Below, one piece after another: positions 54,601-64,000 of a stretch of 64,000 nt of DNA; position 1 is the first letter of the stretch; each line of letters starts with the position of its first letter. Source of the DNA: Serripes groenlandicus (taxonomy: Eukaryota; Mollusca; Bivalvia; Cardiida; Cardiidae); assembly GCA_031761405.1 (NCBI GenBank), contig JASEVX010000011.1:36075955-36139954 (forward strand), given 5' to 3'. A model generated the notes under the pieces. That model made no database searches and was not told where the DNA came from. It saw nothing but the letters and a program-made list of their open reading frames with translations. A program made the position numbers and the translations under genes.

Positions 54601-54814
54601 TAATCCCCAGTGTGTATTCGAGCTAAGGTGCAGCCACGCCGAAATAATGTGAATAATCTTCGCTTGCGTTGACCAGGGATGGATAATTAATATGGTCAGT
54701 TAGCTATACATTTAAGACAAACTAGCATGTGTAGGAGGAAACCGGTCAACATGTTTAAGCATGTGACATTTAAAATAACGTGATTTGGGATCCAGTGTTT
54801 GATATACGTCGATC

Positions 54815-55202
54815 TAAAATGGGCATCTCTTTGTGGGGTGCGGTAAATAATACGTAAATAAGAGGGAGGGTCACATGACTATGTATCGCTTACCTGACTG
54901 ATTTTGATCAGTATCATTTGAGTTCTACGAAGGCTAGTACAATTATTGGGAATCAGGCTATGAGGTGGGTCACGTTTTGTTTTGTCTCTCGCATTTTTGT
55001 CGCATTTTTGGCGTTGATTTTATTCTATTAACAATTTTTATTTCAAAACTCTTGACAAAACTTTAATAGAGAATTAACTTTATACATTTGGTTTTTCAAT
55101 TCCTTTTTTGGAAAACGTATATGGGTGTTATTGCATAGTCTCTCTACGGCTATAAACACGAAAGGGCAGCCATAATAACTTTGTACGTGGCACGCCCTTC
55201 AT
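54815..55202. other. Spacer between duplication copies
   Basis: 388 bp without a counterpart in either flank that I could see. It has a short 'gtgggtcacgttttgttttg' stretch and T-rich runs. No coding signal. Confidence 0.4.
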
Positions 55203-57122
55203 AGAATTAGCCATGGCGTCCTTGGTACGGTCAATAATGGGTTTGTTTAAGCATGTTACGAAATTTTTGTTAAAAGGGAACCTCAAATACTGTGCTATGT
55301 TAGTTATCTCTTTCGCTGCCAAGGCAATTAAAGGTTTTTGCAATGTTTGCCAATTGTTGGACTAAACATTGAGTGGTCCAATTTTCAACATGGAAGAGTC
55401 GACTTCGTAGAATTCGGCAGTGAAAGTGTTAAATAAACTATGGTTAAACAAACGTAGTGGCCTGTCTTAATTCTTTGCCACACACATAAAGCTTATTAAA
55501 AGAAGCAAAATTGGCCCACTTCATTCGAACACCGACATTCGTGGACTTAGCGACTAACTACCCTTCTGTAGAGGTCGCACTTAGATCGTCTTATTCATTG
55601 ACGCCCTTTCCGACCTGCAGACGGAATTAAAGGCACCTGTAGCATATAACTTATGAAAATATTGTGACAAAAAGAGAAATTGCTCTCAATCAAGGTTTTC
55701 AACACTAATCAATAATAATAGTGTTGATAAATATTTCCCACCTTTTTTGCTTAGACGTTTTCCAATTCGTCTACAGCAGATTTATTATATGTAGAAAAGG
55801 GCAACATTTATGTCCATTCCTCTGAAGTTTTGTTCATTCAGTTGATATTTGCAACTTCATCTAGGTCTGTAGATAAAGCATGATAATCTTTTCCCATTGA
55901 AGAAATTTATTTCAAAAAAAAAATTAAAAAAAATGTCTTACGGTTGAAATGAATCTACATGCCGTTACAAAACATAATTTAGACAATTTGCTAGTAACGT
56001 CTCTACAACATAAAACTTCATGTTTTATTGTGTAAAAAGGTGAAATTAATAAAAAATGAAAAGATCAACATAGCTCGTAAATTGAACGTCATTTTCGAAA
56101 AACAGTCGAACTGGACCCGACATAGCTCTCTTGCGTCTCGTGTCGAGAAAAATGTGTCCGTCGAAAAGCATTTCAGTTCATAACGGTTTTAATTGAACAA
56201 AACAATGGTTTCTTTTACCAACGATCAATGAATAAGGCGACCATTGCTATTTTAACGATGTTATCAAATGTTAAAATGCCCAGCATTCAGACGAATATAT
56301 ACATAAGCTACGTCCAGTTCATTCAAGTGTTCTGTTTAAGTCTGTGTTAGATTAAACACTCGTGTTACCACTGCTATATCACTAGGCACGTATCGCCAAA
56401 GGTTGTACTCCAATATCCGTTTACCAGAGTAGGCCCGTATGTGTTAAAACATGAAACGTATTCCAAACCACCGAGCGCTCCGACACGTGTTGCCGATAAT
56501 ATGGTCTTATTCGAAGTTAGACATAATAATCACCATAAACAATGACATATGATCGATAGTAGAGATGAAAGTGAGATTAAATCGCAAAAACTGTCGGACA
56601 TATGGATTTATTCCCCTAACTCTTTAAGAATTACAAAGACGTTCGTTGCATGACACCCCGATAATCCGTACTGCCTCAGTGATGTATTTGTATCTATAGC
56701 GCGTGAAGGAGGTCGCCGGTTCGATCCCCGGTCGGGTAATACCAAATGCTTTAACAATGGTTGTAATGGCTATCCCATTGCGCTCACGATTGTGGGGTTA
56801 TTACGACTGACTAACTGATTTCAGGATAAATGGACCAAGAGTATTGGTAACTCAACCATAGAAACATCGTTGCATAACTGAGAAATATCATACATAAAAC
56901 CCCGGCAATCCACAATGTTTATTCGAGCTAACGGTGCAGCCACTCCGAAATACATGAAGATCATCTTCGCTTGCGTTACTTAACATGGTCAGTTTGCTAT
57001 ACATTTAACACAAACAACACGTTAACGATATGCATGTGTAGGAAACCGGTTAACATGTTTAAGCATGTGACATTTAAAATAACGTGAGCTGGGATCCAGT
57101 GTTTTATAATATATAGTCGATT
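55203..57122 (+). repeat. Tandem segmental duplication, copy 2
   Basis: Starts 'agaattagccatggcgtcct' and ends 'gggatccagtgttttataat'. Compared with copy 1 it lacks about 230 bp (the region with the reversed SINE) and has scattered substitutions and small gaps. It includes segment e of family X (55203-55440), a MITE remnant (55655-55805) and a SINE (56678-56900). The short ORFs are not genes. Confidence 0.75.
56678..56900 (+). mobile_element. tRNA-derived SINE (family C) in duplication copy 2
   Basis: Box B 'cgccggttcgatccccggtc' is closer to consensus than in copy 1 ('tttgatcc'). The body 'ggttgtaatggctatccca' and tail 'catcgttgcataactgagaa' correspond. Box A is eroded. Confidence 0.6.
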
Positions 57123-57124
57123 TT

Positions 57125-57785
57125 CAACACAATTAATATGAGCCGTTCCACGAGAAAACCAACACTATGACCTCTGCGTGATGTATCGACCAAGATCAGC
57201 CTGCGCAGTCCGCGCAGACTGATTTGGGCCGACACATTCCGTCTCAGGGGAATAGGGGTATAGAGTAATGATTCGTGAAACAGAACATCCACAGGAGGCG
57301 AAAAGTGTATATCCGGGTAAGCCTGAGCGGCATGCTAATGCTGATCCGGATCGATACTTTAATAATAATAATAATAATAATATCTTACTTTTTGATGGTA
57401 ACATCTAAGACAGATACAGACAATTTAACAATGGCTAAACATATCTTATTTTCACAAACATAACAGTTAACAACATGCAAATTTCAATGAAAAATTATGG
57501 CATGAAGTACAAATAGAATTAATTTTCAACACTCCAACTACTCCAAACACAATTCTTAACATAATAACGGCAAGTAATCAAGATAGTGTTAGTATGGAAC
57601 CTTTTCCAGAAGGTATTTTTATAATTTACGTTTGAATGATACAATAGACGTTGAGTGCTTTATATGTGATGGAATGCTATTCCAGACTTTAAAACCAAAA
57701 TATCTAAATGAATATATAAATATAAAATGAATGTAAAATATCTTTACGCATAGTCCACAATGTTGGTTTTCTTCTTTTTTAAGAA
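57125..57785. mobile_element. MITE of the 'gagccg...gagaaaacc' family, interrupted by a LINE end
   Basis: The left part runs from 'gagccgttccacgagaaaac' to 'gatccggatcgatactt' (57360). The right part resumes at 'ctttacgcatagtccacaat' (57742). The uninterrupted relative at 2865-3110 reads straight from 'gatacttta' into 'cgcagagtccac', so the 57361-57741 stretch is an insertion. Confidence 0.6.
57361..57741 (-). mobile_element. LINE 3' end, severely 5'-truncated, with (ATT)n tail
   Basis: On minus it starts in coding sequence ('RYFGFKVWNSIPSHIKH' and 'STSIVSFKRKL'), the C-terminal signature of many LINE polymerases, and ends in about seven ATT units (57361-57381 on plus). 'cttta' occurs at both junctions (57357-57361 and 57742-57746), consistent with a 5-bp target duplication. 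L2/CR1-like elements have such simple-repeat tails (family knowledge). Its 3' end differs from the LINE at 48433. Confidence 0.6.
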
Positions 57786-57789
57786 ATGG

Positions 57790-58690
57790 TCCACAATGAA
57801 ACATAAATGCCACACATATCTTGAAAGAAACTCGCAGTTCCAGAGGAGAATAATTTGGCATTCAATATGTGATCCCTTTACTCATGCCACTTGGTGGCAA
57901 ACGTTTTAAACCAATACATGCTCCTTGAACAATTATGCAACATAAGAACATTGTCATCAATATTTAATCTTTAGATCAGATCAGCAGTTTCAGTGAAGAA
58001 GAATTAAAATTTTGTCGTTTTACCCGGCTGTAACCAGATTTTTACATTTAACATGTTTCTCTCAAATGGACGCTATCTAACGCCCCTGTAACAGAAATTT
58101 TTGAAAACATTGAAATATGATGAACAATTGCTAATTTTACCGTATTTTTTTCAACTTTATCTGTGACGAAGTTATGTTATTGCTCCAGACTTAATTCAAT
58201 TATTATTCGTTGTTGAGAGCATCAATGCTTTTTTCGGCGATAGCTGTTTAATCTCAGTTTAGACCTAGATGTTAAACAAATTATCTAGATTATGGACCAA
58301 TCAAATGTTGTATTTAATGAATAATGTCGAAGAAATACAGAAAATGAAACGTTTTGATTGGTTCATAGTTAAGTTGGCGATCCTACGAAACAAAAATCAC
58401 AAAAACACTATTACAAACTTTTAAAATGTATTGAAATATGTTCGTGAATGTGCTATTAAGTTAATAATTAATAAAAACTATGGTTACATGGGTTTTATAG
58501 TTATATAAAAAGTTGTTTTCGTGACAGCCAAGTTGTTTTCGCGAAAACAAGTTGTTTTCGCTAACTAGCTACATGTATACCACACATAGTTCTACCTTTC
58601 TGATAACATGTTCCATTTCTTAGTGTTTTCTCATATTGATCGCCGTTTATCTATTTTAAAGATATTTCTTGTTTCTAAATATGTTCATTA
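57790..58690. other. No gene recognised; gttgttttcg cluster near 58512
   Basis: AT-rich. At 58512-58560 'gttgttttcg' occurs four times within 50 bp, once facing its complement 'cgaaaacaa'. These match the reverse of the gaaaacaac motifs at 46593-46890. Nothing else stands out. Confidence 0.35.
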
Positions 58691-58694
58691 GGCC

Positions 58695-58795
58695 TATGAG
58701 CAAGTTTTCTTTTTGTCTCAATGTTTTCAAAATGCATATTGTGTAGGTGCGTCTGCTGCAGATTTGTTGAAAATGGGAAAATGGTTAATTTAAGT
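58695..58795. mobile_element. CTGCTGCAG-type MITE, half copy
   Basis: 'tttttgtctcaatgttttca' (58709-58728), then 'gcgtctgctgcagatttgt' and 'tgggaaaatggttaa'. The left arm is absent. Confidence 0.5.
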
Positions 58796-58892
58796 CTTCG
58801 ATCAGTTTTGAGTGAGGGCCAGCAAAGGAACATTCCTGTGAAAATTTAGTTGAAATTGGCACAATGGTTTAGGTGGTCGTTTCCCCTTTTTG

Positions 58893-58970
58893 ACAATAAT
58901 AAGTGCAATCGGAACTCCTCGGGTAATTCCGTCATCCATCGTTTATCACCGAGGTATTCCGAGTGTAATG
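58893..58970. repeat. Repeat shared with 355-680
   Basis: 'aatcggaactcctcgggtaa', 'ttccgtcatccatcgttta' and 'tcaccgaggtattccgagtg' correspond to the motif pair near the left end of the window. Confidence 0.4.
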
Positions 58971-58974
58971 AATG

Positions 58975-59128
58975 TTGACGATGACGTACGTGATGGGCAC
59001 AGGCCGGCTGGAACCGTATCCGAAGATGTTTTCAACTAAAGTTATCTCTTCAAATGCCTTTATTAGATAGCTAGTCATGGTGTTGGGAGAAGATGAGTGT
59101 TCGATTCCCCTTCTGGCTATATTCAGGA
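58975..59128 (-). pseudogene. Coding-like segment between repeats (unknown family)
   Basis: Within a 156-codon minus ORF (59402-58932), the flanks are MITE ('TSAADDFEIN' is MITE-encoded) and other repeat. The middle reads like a real exon: 'FEVLNIARRGIEHSSSPNT', 'YLIKAFEEITLVENIFGYG' and 'SRPVPITYVIVNI'. I cannot name the family; a von Willebrand A-like fold is only a thought. There is no clear acceptor or donor. It may be an exon fragment carried between repeats, or a retrocopy. Confidence 0.3.
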
Positions 59129-59129
59129 C

Positions 59130-59196
59130 TTCAAAAATGTTAATTTCAAAGTCGTCTGCTGCAGATGTACGTATTGTATGTGGGAAAGGGTTAAAT
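59130..59196. mobile_element. CTGCTGCAG-type MITE, end fragment
   Basis: 'atttcaaagtcgtctgctgc' followed by 'agatgtacg' and 'tgtgggaaagggttaaat'. Only the right terminal arm is present. Confidence 0.5.
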
Positions 59197-59199
59197 GTA

Positions 59200-60000
59200 T
59201 TTAAATAAACAGTATATATATTAATATTATAAACTAGGGCCTTATCATCGCAGCTACATTTTTTAAAAAAAATGTATATATATGTATATAGCTCTTCAAA
59301 AGTCGTAGTAATACAGCATTCCTGTGAGAACAGCGAGAATTCGATACTTTGCGTCACGTACAACTGCATGTGACAAATTGGACCTAGTACGTGTTTTTCC
59401 ACGTGAGCCTAAAAATAGACACTTTAAAATAGATTTTTAGCAGTAATCTATCGATCCTAGAAATAAGAAATGTTCTTGAACGAAGTTTTAAAGAAAGTAA
59501 AATAATGATCATAAGCATGCTGTTTAGGTTTAGATTGAGTGTAACGAATTAAAAATCTTATAAGCTTAAGTGTCAGTTAAATAAATATTTTTTTATAGAA
59601 TTGCTAAGCCGCAAACATATTTTCATAGCGAAATTATGAATTTGTGACAACGAGTTTCTACTTCTTTATTCAACCAGATGGTGATAATTCCCGAACAAGA
59701 CAAGAAGTGCAGTGAATATTGAAATTTATTTTACAAGTGAAATATTCGCAAGACATGCGACAGTGCTGAAGCAGATGTTCTGAATAGGGTAATTATTGCT
59801 TAATTTAATCGAAAACACCGCTAATGACTTTAGTAATGTGCAGCACTTGAATGATTTGACGTGCGCCTTGAATATAAACAGTTACAGTATATTGAAACGA
59901 GTCGGGCGATTTCGGTTCTTATTTTAAAATTACTAGTCCAAATGATTTAGACTTTCGCTTAGTCGTTTTGTCATCTGTTATTTATTCGGCAACTGCGATT
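59200..60000. other. Region upstream of the candidate per gene, no clear feature
   Basis: No coding segment or repeat match. A single CACGTG E-box lies at 59400-59405, about 1 kb before the first candidate exon. One such site per 4 kb is expected by chance, and CACGTG occurs elsewhere in the window. Confidence 0.3.
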
Positions 60001-60002
60001 AC

Positions 60003-60180
60003 AGAATAATAAAATAATGAAAAATGAATGAGTCAATGACATCGCATAATGCTCATTTTTTTATTTTTCATAATGAACATGGACACTATGGACAACATTG
60101 AACAAGAACCAGGTTAGCCTGTGTACTAGTCCAGAAAGACATGGCATATGCTCATTTTTCATTTTGTCATTATTCCGCAT
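60003..60180. repeat. Inverted repeat (aaaatgaaaaat arms)
   Basis: 'agaataataaaataatgaaa' with 'aatgaatgag' on the left (60003-60032) faces 'gctcatttttcattttgtca' with 'ttattcc' on the right (60150-60176). About 28-bp imperfect arms. Confidence 0.4.
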
Positions 60181-60375
60181 ACGCCGGTCGGTCCTACTAA
60201 AATCCACTTAGAACTACTTAGAGCTACAAAGAAGGCACTAAGAATGTTAGAAATTAATTGATTGTTAAATAAAAAAAGTCATTTGACAGTGTAGTTACAG
60301 ATCAGACATATATATTTATGTCGAAGTGTTTAAGATTTGAAGTTGTGATCGAAAGTCATATTCTATGTAGACAAA

Positions 60376-60514
60376 ATGAATTACAGTGATACCGTTGAAT
60401 GGCTTAAACGTCGAATTAATAAAACAGAGCAAAACGGGAGTGAAAACGTCGAAACATGGAAAAGGAAAATGATATACAATGTTTTAAAAATGCTTCAACA
60501 TGCAAGTGCGGATA
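60376..60514 (+). CDS. Candidate first coding exon near per
   Basis: From an ATG, 46 codons ('MNYSDTVEWLKRRINKTEQN' ... 'MIYNVLKMLQHASAD') run to the donor gata|GTAAGAG at 60515. The sequence is charged, helix-prone and has balanced composition, and stays open past the donor, unlike neighbouring intron sequence. The exon ends with one base of a codon, whereas the next recognised exon (61635) needs two, so a missing exon or a different gene is required. No family recognised. Confidence 0.35.
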
Positions 60515-61634
60515 GTAAGAGTCTAACTCTATCTATGTGTTATCATTGGAAACATATCAGGATTGTTTGTTTACATGTTAACTTGTATTTCATATGTATG
60601 ATAAACACTGTAAATTTACATGTACTAATTTAACAAGACATTGATTTCCAGTTAAGGGTATTCTAATTACAACAATTTAAAATTTGTTAATTTTAAAACA
60701 TAATTTTCTAAAAAATAACTGCTTTTCGACTTTATTAATGCAGCGCCTTTCCACCTACTATATCGAAGGCCTAATTTAGGCTACTTCACAATTTGTAAAA
60801 GCCCTATCGTTTCACAATGATGTGAAGAAAACTCACAAATGAAATGCAAAAAAAACCCAGCAAATGATAAATGAATGAAATGTATGCTTGCATCATCTAA
60901 TAGGAAGAGCATTACATTCAATTCATAAATTAAAATAAATTGGAATAAACCATCTTCATCAGAAGTTTTTATAGTAGGTCTTCCAAAGGAAAGAAAGTCA
61001 ATAAAACATTGTTGATGAAAACCTTGTGCAAAAAGTGAAATTAACCTAAATTTCAAATGTTGCGCAAAAAGAGAAATTACTCTAAATTTCAATTGATGCT
61101 TGCTGGACATAAAATTGATTTTTTTATGAGGTAAAGTGTGTTAAGTTGCTGATGTATTGTTTACACTCTAATTTCAGATTAATTGATATTTTATCCTGTA
61201 ACCATGGCTTCCCAGGAACAGGGATGCAAAACATACAAAGTTAAATCACAAATAAAGTAAGTGATTGATTGAAATGACTGCAGTGGCTCAGATAAGGGGA
61301 TTGTTTTATGTTCTATAATCCTTATTTGACATTCAAATCCAATGTTGTGGGTACTCAAAGGGATCGTCTCAGTGAGATAATTCTTTTGAGTACCCTGTCC
61401 CACAACATAGTGTTTTCTTTAATAATAAGAGAGAAATGGTGGCAAAAAGGGCTGAATACCCCTCCTTATCTGGACCTTTGACTTTATATCGTTGATTGTT
61501 CATGTTAACATAGATGTATATTTAGAATAGAGCAGCCAATGTTTGTGTGTTCAAAATTGTAACGTGTCTTATGGTGGATTAAATTCCGATCAAACTATTA
61601 TATATTTATCATTATATAACCTTACCTTTTTCAG
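60515..61634. other. Probable intron sequence with small repeats
   Basis: Holds a MITE-core-like double block ('gtgcaaaaagtgaaatt' and 'gcgcaaaaagagaaatt', 61026-61080) and a hairpin at 61338-61412 ('ttgtgggtactcaaa' facing 'ttttgagtaccctgtccca'). The polypyrimidine-rich end leads to the acceptor at 61634. No convincing exon was seen to cure the phase difference. Confidence 0.4.
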
Positions 61635-61691
61635 GAATCAACAAGGACTTGAAAGTGAAGAATTCAAACAAGATTTTAATTCGATGTACAG
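61635..61691 (+). CDS. per: per candidate, N-terminal exon
   Basis: 57-bp exon between the acceptor 'ccttacctttttcag' and the donor acag|GTATG. In the frame fitting the next exon it encodes 'NQQGLESEEFKQDFNSMY' with split codons at both ends. It ends with two bases of a codon and the next exon supplies one. Too short for family assignment alone; the call rests on phase continuity with the downstream exons. Confidence 0.5.
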
Positions 61692-62199
61692 GTATGTTTT
61701 CAGTCAATTTTCTAATCTACAGTGAGATCAGACTGTATTGCATAGAAATATATGTATAGATGCTGTAGTATGATGAAAATTTAGACATTAGGTTGATGGG
61801 GCAGAATATGTTGGTCAGGTTCGATAACTTACCACGTTATCTTAGTCACTACACATGTTTGTCCCTCGAAATGGCCAAAACTGTACTAACAGTGTCTGCT
61901 CTTTATATTGGCCTGACGTACAACCAATTATCACTAGAAACAGGACGGGCGTATTTTGTGACATTTGGCCCTCTTGTTCGTTGAATAGAATCTCTTGGTG
62001 TCACTGTGTGCAAATTATTCAGTCAGCTTGAACGACTTGGTCAAAGGTCATACAAGAGTTTTTGCAATGACTCTGAAAATATAAAAGGAGCAGTGTTAGT
62101 GACACTTAAAGCCTTTATTCTTTTCTGACTGGGGACGAAATAAAATTGTCTCAGACTTTGGTATTGCTTGCTTTCAAAAAAAAATATTTTCATTGACAG

Positions 62200-62283
62200 T
62201 TCAATGAGTAGCAGTAACTTCACCATGTCCTGTAGCGGTGTAGATGAACACGATGGGAAGGAACCCTCCACCAGTGGTTGCAG
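62200..62283 (+). CDS. per: per candidate, second recognised exon
   Basis: 84 bp between 'ttttcattgacag' and gcag|GTATGAAT. It encodes a Ser-rich acidic stretch ('MSSSNFTMSCSGVDEHDG' and 'KEPSTSGC'). Phase 2 in and phase 2 out, matching both neighbours. Ser-rich N-termini before the helix region are usual in PER proteins (family knowledge). An in-frame ATG near its start could also serve for initiation if no upstream exon is used. Confidence 0.5.
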
Positions 62284-62574
62284 GTATGAATCTTTGACAA
62301 GCCTCACAAATACAACAACTGTACAGACATGTACATTATATTTAAGACAGTCAATTACCTGATTTAATAATTTAGAGTTGTCTGCATAAGAAAAGATCTT
62401 GCAAAATTGATCCGTTCCAACAAACAACAAAAAATGTATTTGGCGACTTTGAAAACTTCTGATGAAAAATATGGTAATTATCTCGAAGAAATAAAATAGA
62501 TTATTGAATAGAGTTTAAGTCATTGTCGCAAATGAAATAAAAAGCAAGTTATTTATGAACAATTTATACTTCTG

Positions 62575-62640
62575 TAACATTGAAATCAAAAGTCTGCTGC
62601 TGTAAAGGTGTCTGTAATGTATGTAGGAAAGTGTTATAGC
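62575..62640. mobile_element. CTGCTGCAG-type MITE, end fragment in an intron
   Basis: 'aaatcaaaagtctgctgctg', 'aaaggtgtct' and 'taggaaagtgtta' match the right terminal arm of the family. It lies in the intron between the second and third recognised per exons. Confidence 0.4.
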
Positions 62641-62828
62641 AGAAAATTATCAATTTAGCTTTTTTGCTGCAAAGGAATCTGTATTAATGATCCAAAGTTA
62701 TCCTGCAGTGTGGTGTGATTTTGAGTTTATTAAAACACTAGGTATAAGATTTTAATTTATATAACTTCAAATGATTCTCATTTTTTTTTTATTACCTAGC
62801 TTTAAATAAGATGTATTTTAAATTGCAG

Positions 62829-62998
62829 CTCATTTTTAGCCCATGGTCAGATAGACCAGAAGGCGAAGAAAAAGGAGAGAGTAAAGGAATACTTGAAAGA
62901 GCTCAAGTCTATCATACAGCCTTCTAAAGGGGGACGAGGCAGGATGGGAACTCTCTCCACATTAGAACATGTCTTATCCAGCATGAGGAAAATGAAAG
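62829..62998 (+). CDS. per: per candidate, helix-loop-helix-like exon
   Basis: 170 bp between acceptor 'ttttaaattgcag' and donor gaaag|GTAAAG. A basic stretch and helix 'KKERVKEYLKELKSIIQ' is followed after a Gly-rich loop by 'MGTLSTLEHVLSSMRKM'. The second block corresponds to the conserved 'SGTLATLQYAL..VKQV' type motif in the N-terminal helical region of vertebrate and invertebrate PERIOD proteins. PERIOD is the negative limb of the circadian loop: it binds CRY or TIM and represses CLOCK-BMAL/CYCLE (established). An alternative acceptor 12 bp on ('tttttag|ccc') would break the frame. Another bHLH-PAS relative is possible, but the combination favours PER. Confidence 0.7.
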
Positions 62999-63009
62999 GT
63001 AAAGCAATT

Positions 63010-63235
63010 GACCTCTTCCCACATACAAACAAATCTACGGCTGACGAAAACAATTAATAAAAAACTATGGATAGTCGATTTAACCCTTTCCCACATGCAA
63101 TAACTCTGCAGCAGACGACTTTGAAAACATACCCAAAATATTTAGGAAACACGCTTTAAATGAAAGTACAATAATTGAATAGACTCTGTCTGCTTCAGAG
63201 GCGTCAGAAAATGTTTATTTGAGGGAAAGGGTTAA
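63010..63235. mobile_element. CTGCTGCAG-type MITE pieces in a per intron
   Basis: A first end 'gacctcttcccacatacaa' with 'atctacggctgacga' (63010-63050) is followed by a full outline: 'ttaaccctttcccacatgc', 'actctgcagcagacgacttt' ... 'gtctgcttcagaggcgtcag', 'gagggaaagggttaaat' (63080-63235). The core palindrome is lost. Confidence 0.55.
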
Positions 63236-63364
63236 ATAGAAGTATAATAAAAGAACTGGACTGTAGACAAAAGAAGAAAATGATCATTGCTTTAGAAGAG
63301 CTTGTCCACATGTACAGTGCTTGCACCAACTTTTGTCTGGTCTTCAGTCACAAAGCACCACTGA

Positions 63365-63590
63365 GGAATCCGACGTGGTCGAGTGGTTAGCGTCGGGTAT
63401 TTGAAACCGTGTGTCCTGGGTTCGATCCCCAGTCACGGCACGGCGATCATGGTGGAGTGCCCTTGGACAAGGCACATTTTCTAGCCATGGACTGGTTTGT
63501 TTACCCAGGGATCATGAATAAATGAACTGTCGCCGTGATATAACTGAAATAATGTTGAAAGCGGCGTAAAACCCCAATAAAACAAAAGCA
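63365..63590 (+). mobile_element. tRNA-derived SINE (family D), full length, in a per intron
   Basis: Head 'gacgtggtcgagtggttagc' (box A, Ser/Leu tRNA-like) and 'ctgggttcgatccccagtca' (box B and T-arm). The body is 'ggtggagtgcccttggacaa' and 'tttgtttacccagggatcat', and the tail 'gtcgccgtgatataactgaa', 'gttgaaagcggcgtaaaacc' ends in 'ccaataaaac'. Same orientation as the gene. A family member with an internal deletion lies at 35943-36100. Confidence 0.75.
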
Positions 63591-63832
63591 TTAACCACTG
63601 AATAAAATGTTGAAAACCATCTTGGCAGAAAGGTTGAAAATCTCTGAAATTGAAAATTTATTATTGAATGAAGTTAAAACTTTCGTGGAAAAGGGAAAAC
63701 TATAACAAATGGCCTGATTACCGTACCTATTTAACTGTCTGTTAGCTTTCATTTTAAACACCAGTAAATGGTTTTACAGCAAGAATGAAGTTGGCACCTG
63801 ATTTATTGTTATTTATATTTCTTTTGTTCCAG

Positions 63833-63978
63833 AAGGCAAGACAAAGTCAAAGATAGCCAAAAAGTCTTTACCTGCACCGTTGATAAACGATATGTCCACG
63901 ACACAGTGTGACATGATGCACACAGTGTATGAATCTGACTCCCACGAGAGCCTTACCAACGAGTCCTTAAAATCAAGT
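63833..63978 (+). CDS. per: per candidate, fourth recognised exon (gene continues beyond window)
   Basis: Acceptor 'ctttttg...ttccag' type (63819-63832) and consensus donor caagt|GTAAGT. The first two bases complete the Glu codon begun upstream, then 48 codons: a basic patch 'GKTKSKIAKKSLP' that could be a nuclear localisation signal, then a Ser/Thr-rich acidic part ('YESDSHESLTNESLKSS'). It ends in phase 0. In PER the PAS-A domain would be expected in the next exons, outside the window. The 834-bp intron before it carries a MITE and a SINE. Confidence 0.6.
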
Positions 63979-64000
63979 GTAAGTTTTAATTAAGATAATA

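Larger units (their letters stand above)
52664..54814 (+). repeat. Tandem segmental duplication, copy 1
   Basis: Starts 'agaattagccctggcgtcct' and ends 'gggatccagtgtttgatat'. Copy 2 at 55203-57122 follows in the same orientation after a 388-bp spacer. Shared blocks in order: segment e of family X, 'cattcgaacaccgacattc', a MITE core (53110-53270), 'gacccgacatagctctcttg', 'ccaccgagcgctccgacacg', then a SINE (54358). Copy 1 alone has a second, reversed SINE at about 53945-54090. Confidence 0.75.

Noticed and set aside
59400..59405. E-box CACGTG as a circadian promoter element of per
   Set aside because: One site a kilobase away is within chance expectation; other CACGTG sites lie in unrelated repeats.
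63367..63440. Possible tRNA-Ser/Leu gene in a per intron
   Set aside because: The tRNA-like part continues into a SINE body and tail, and a deleted sister copy exists at 35943.

Overview
The window looks like nuclear DNA of a bivalve mollusc. The evidence is AT-rich sequence with long non-coding stretches, tRNA-headed SINEs with the 3' tail usual for molluscan V-SINE-like families, many short palindromic MITEs, repeats of the 'ggccatgatggccct...cgctcac' type common in bivalves, spliced exons with GTAAGT-type donors, and a 200-N assembly gap. Species cannot be fixed from this; a heterodont bivalve is a guess. Most of the window is repeats, not host genes.

Host genes. Two are supported. On the minus strand at 8654-9151 there is a first coding exon of a type II membrane protein resembling an animal glycosyltransferase. 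At the right edge, on the plus strand, four phase-compatible exons (61635-63978) encode the N-terminal region of what looks like the circadian protein PERIOD, cut by the window end before the PAS domains. A possible further 5' exon lies at 60376-60514.

Mobile DNA. Region 14846-21010 is a decayed Polinton/Maverick-type element: a plus-strand protein-primed type DNA polymerase B broken by several frameshifts, and minus-strand remains of a packaging ATPase with a still-open 133-codon ORF. Next to it (21063-22316) is a damaged Ty3/gypsy integrase. Just beyond, a 5S rRNA-like segment sits directly before a primer-binding-site-like sequence. A 5'-truncated LINE lies at 48433-51140 (minus) and a second LINE 3' end interrupts a MITE at 57361-57741. 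A 2.9-kb foldback element (10795-13700) carries a 1.2-kb nested element whose inverted sister copy interrupts the satellite at 26589. A 2.3-kb composite non-autonomous element with two different tandem cores lies at 40630-42965. Fragments of one mosaic repeat family (called X here) are scattered over 34.4-57.1 kb in both orientations.

Tandem DNA. A satellite of 58-bp, then 56-bp, monomers runs from about 25806 to 34450 with a higher-order period of 1196 bp. Other arrays are a 45-bp minisatellite (18930-19328), 41-bp and 69-bp arrays built from a MITE core (46978-47516), and microsatellites beside the assembly gap (38531-38730).

Nothing prokaryotic was seen: no operons, CRISPR arrays or ribosome binding sites. 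Repeat families are named descriptively because no database search was possible; alignments were done by eye, so ends may be off by several bases.
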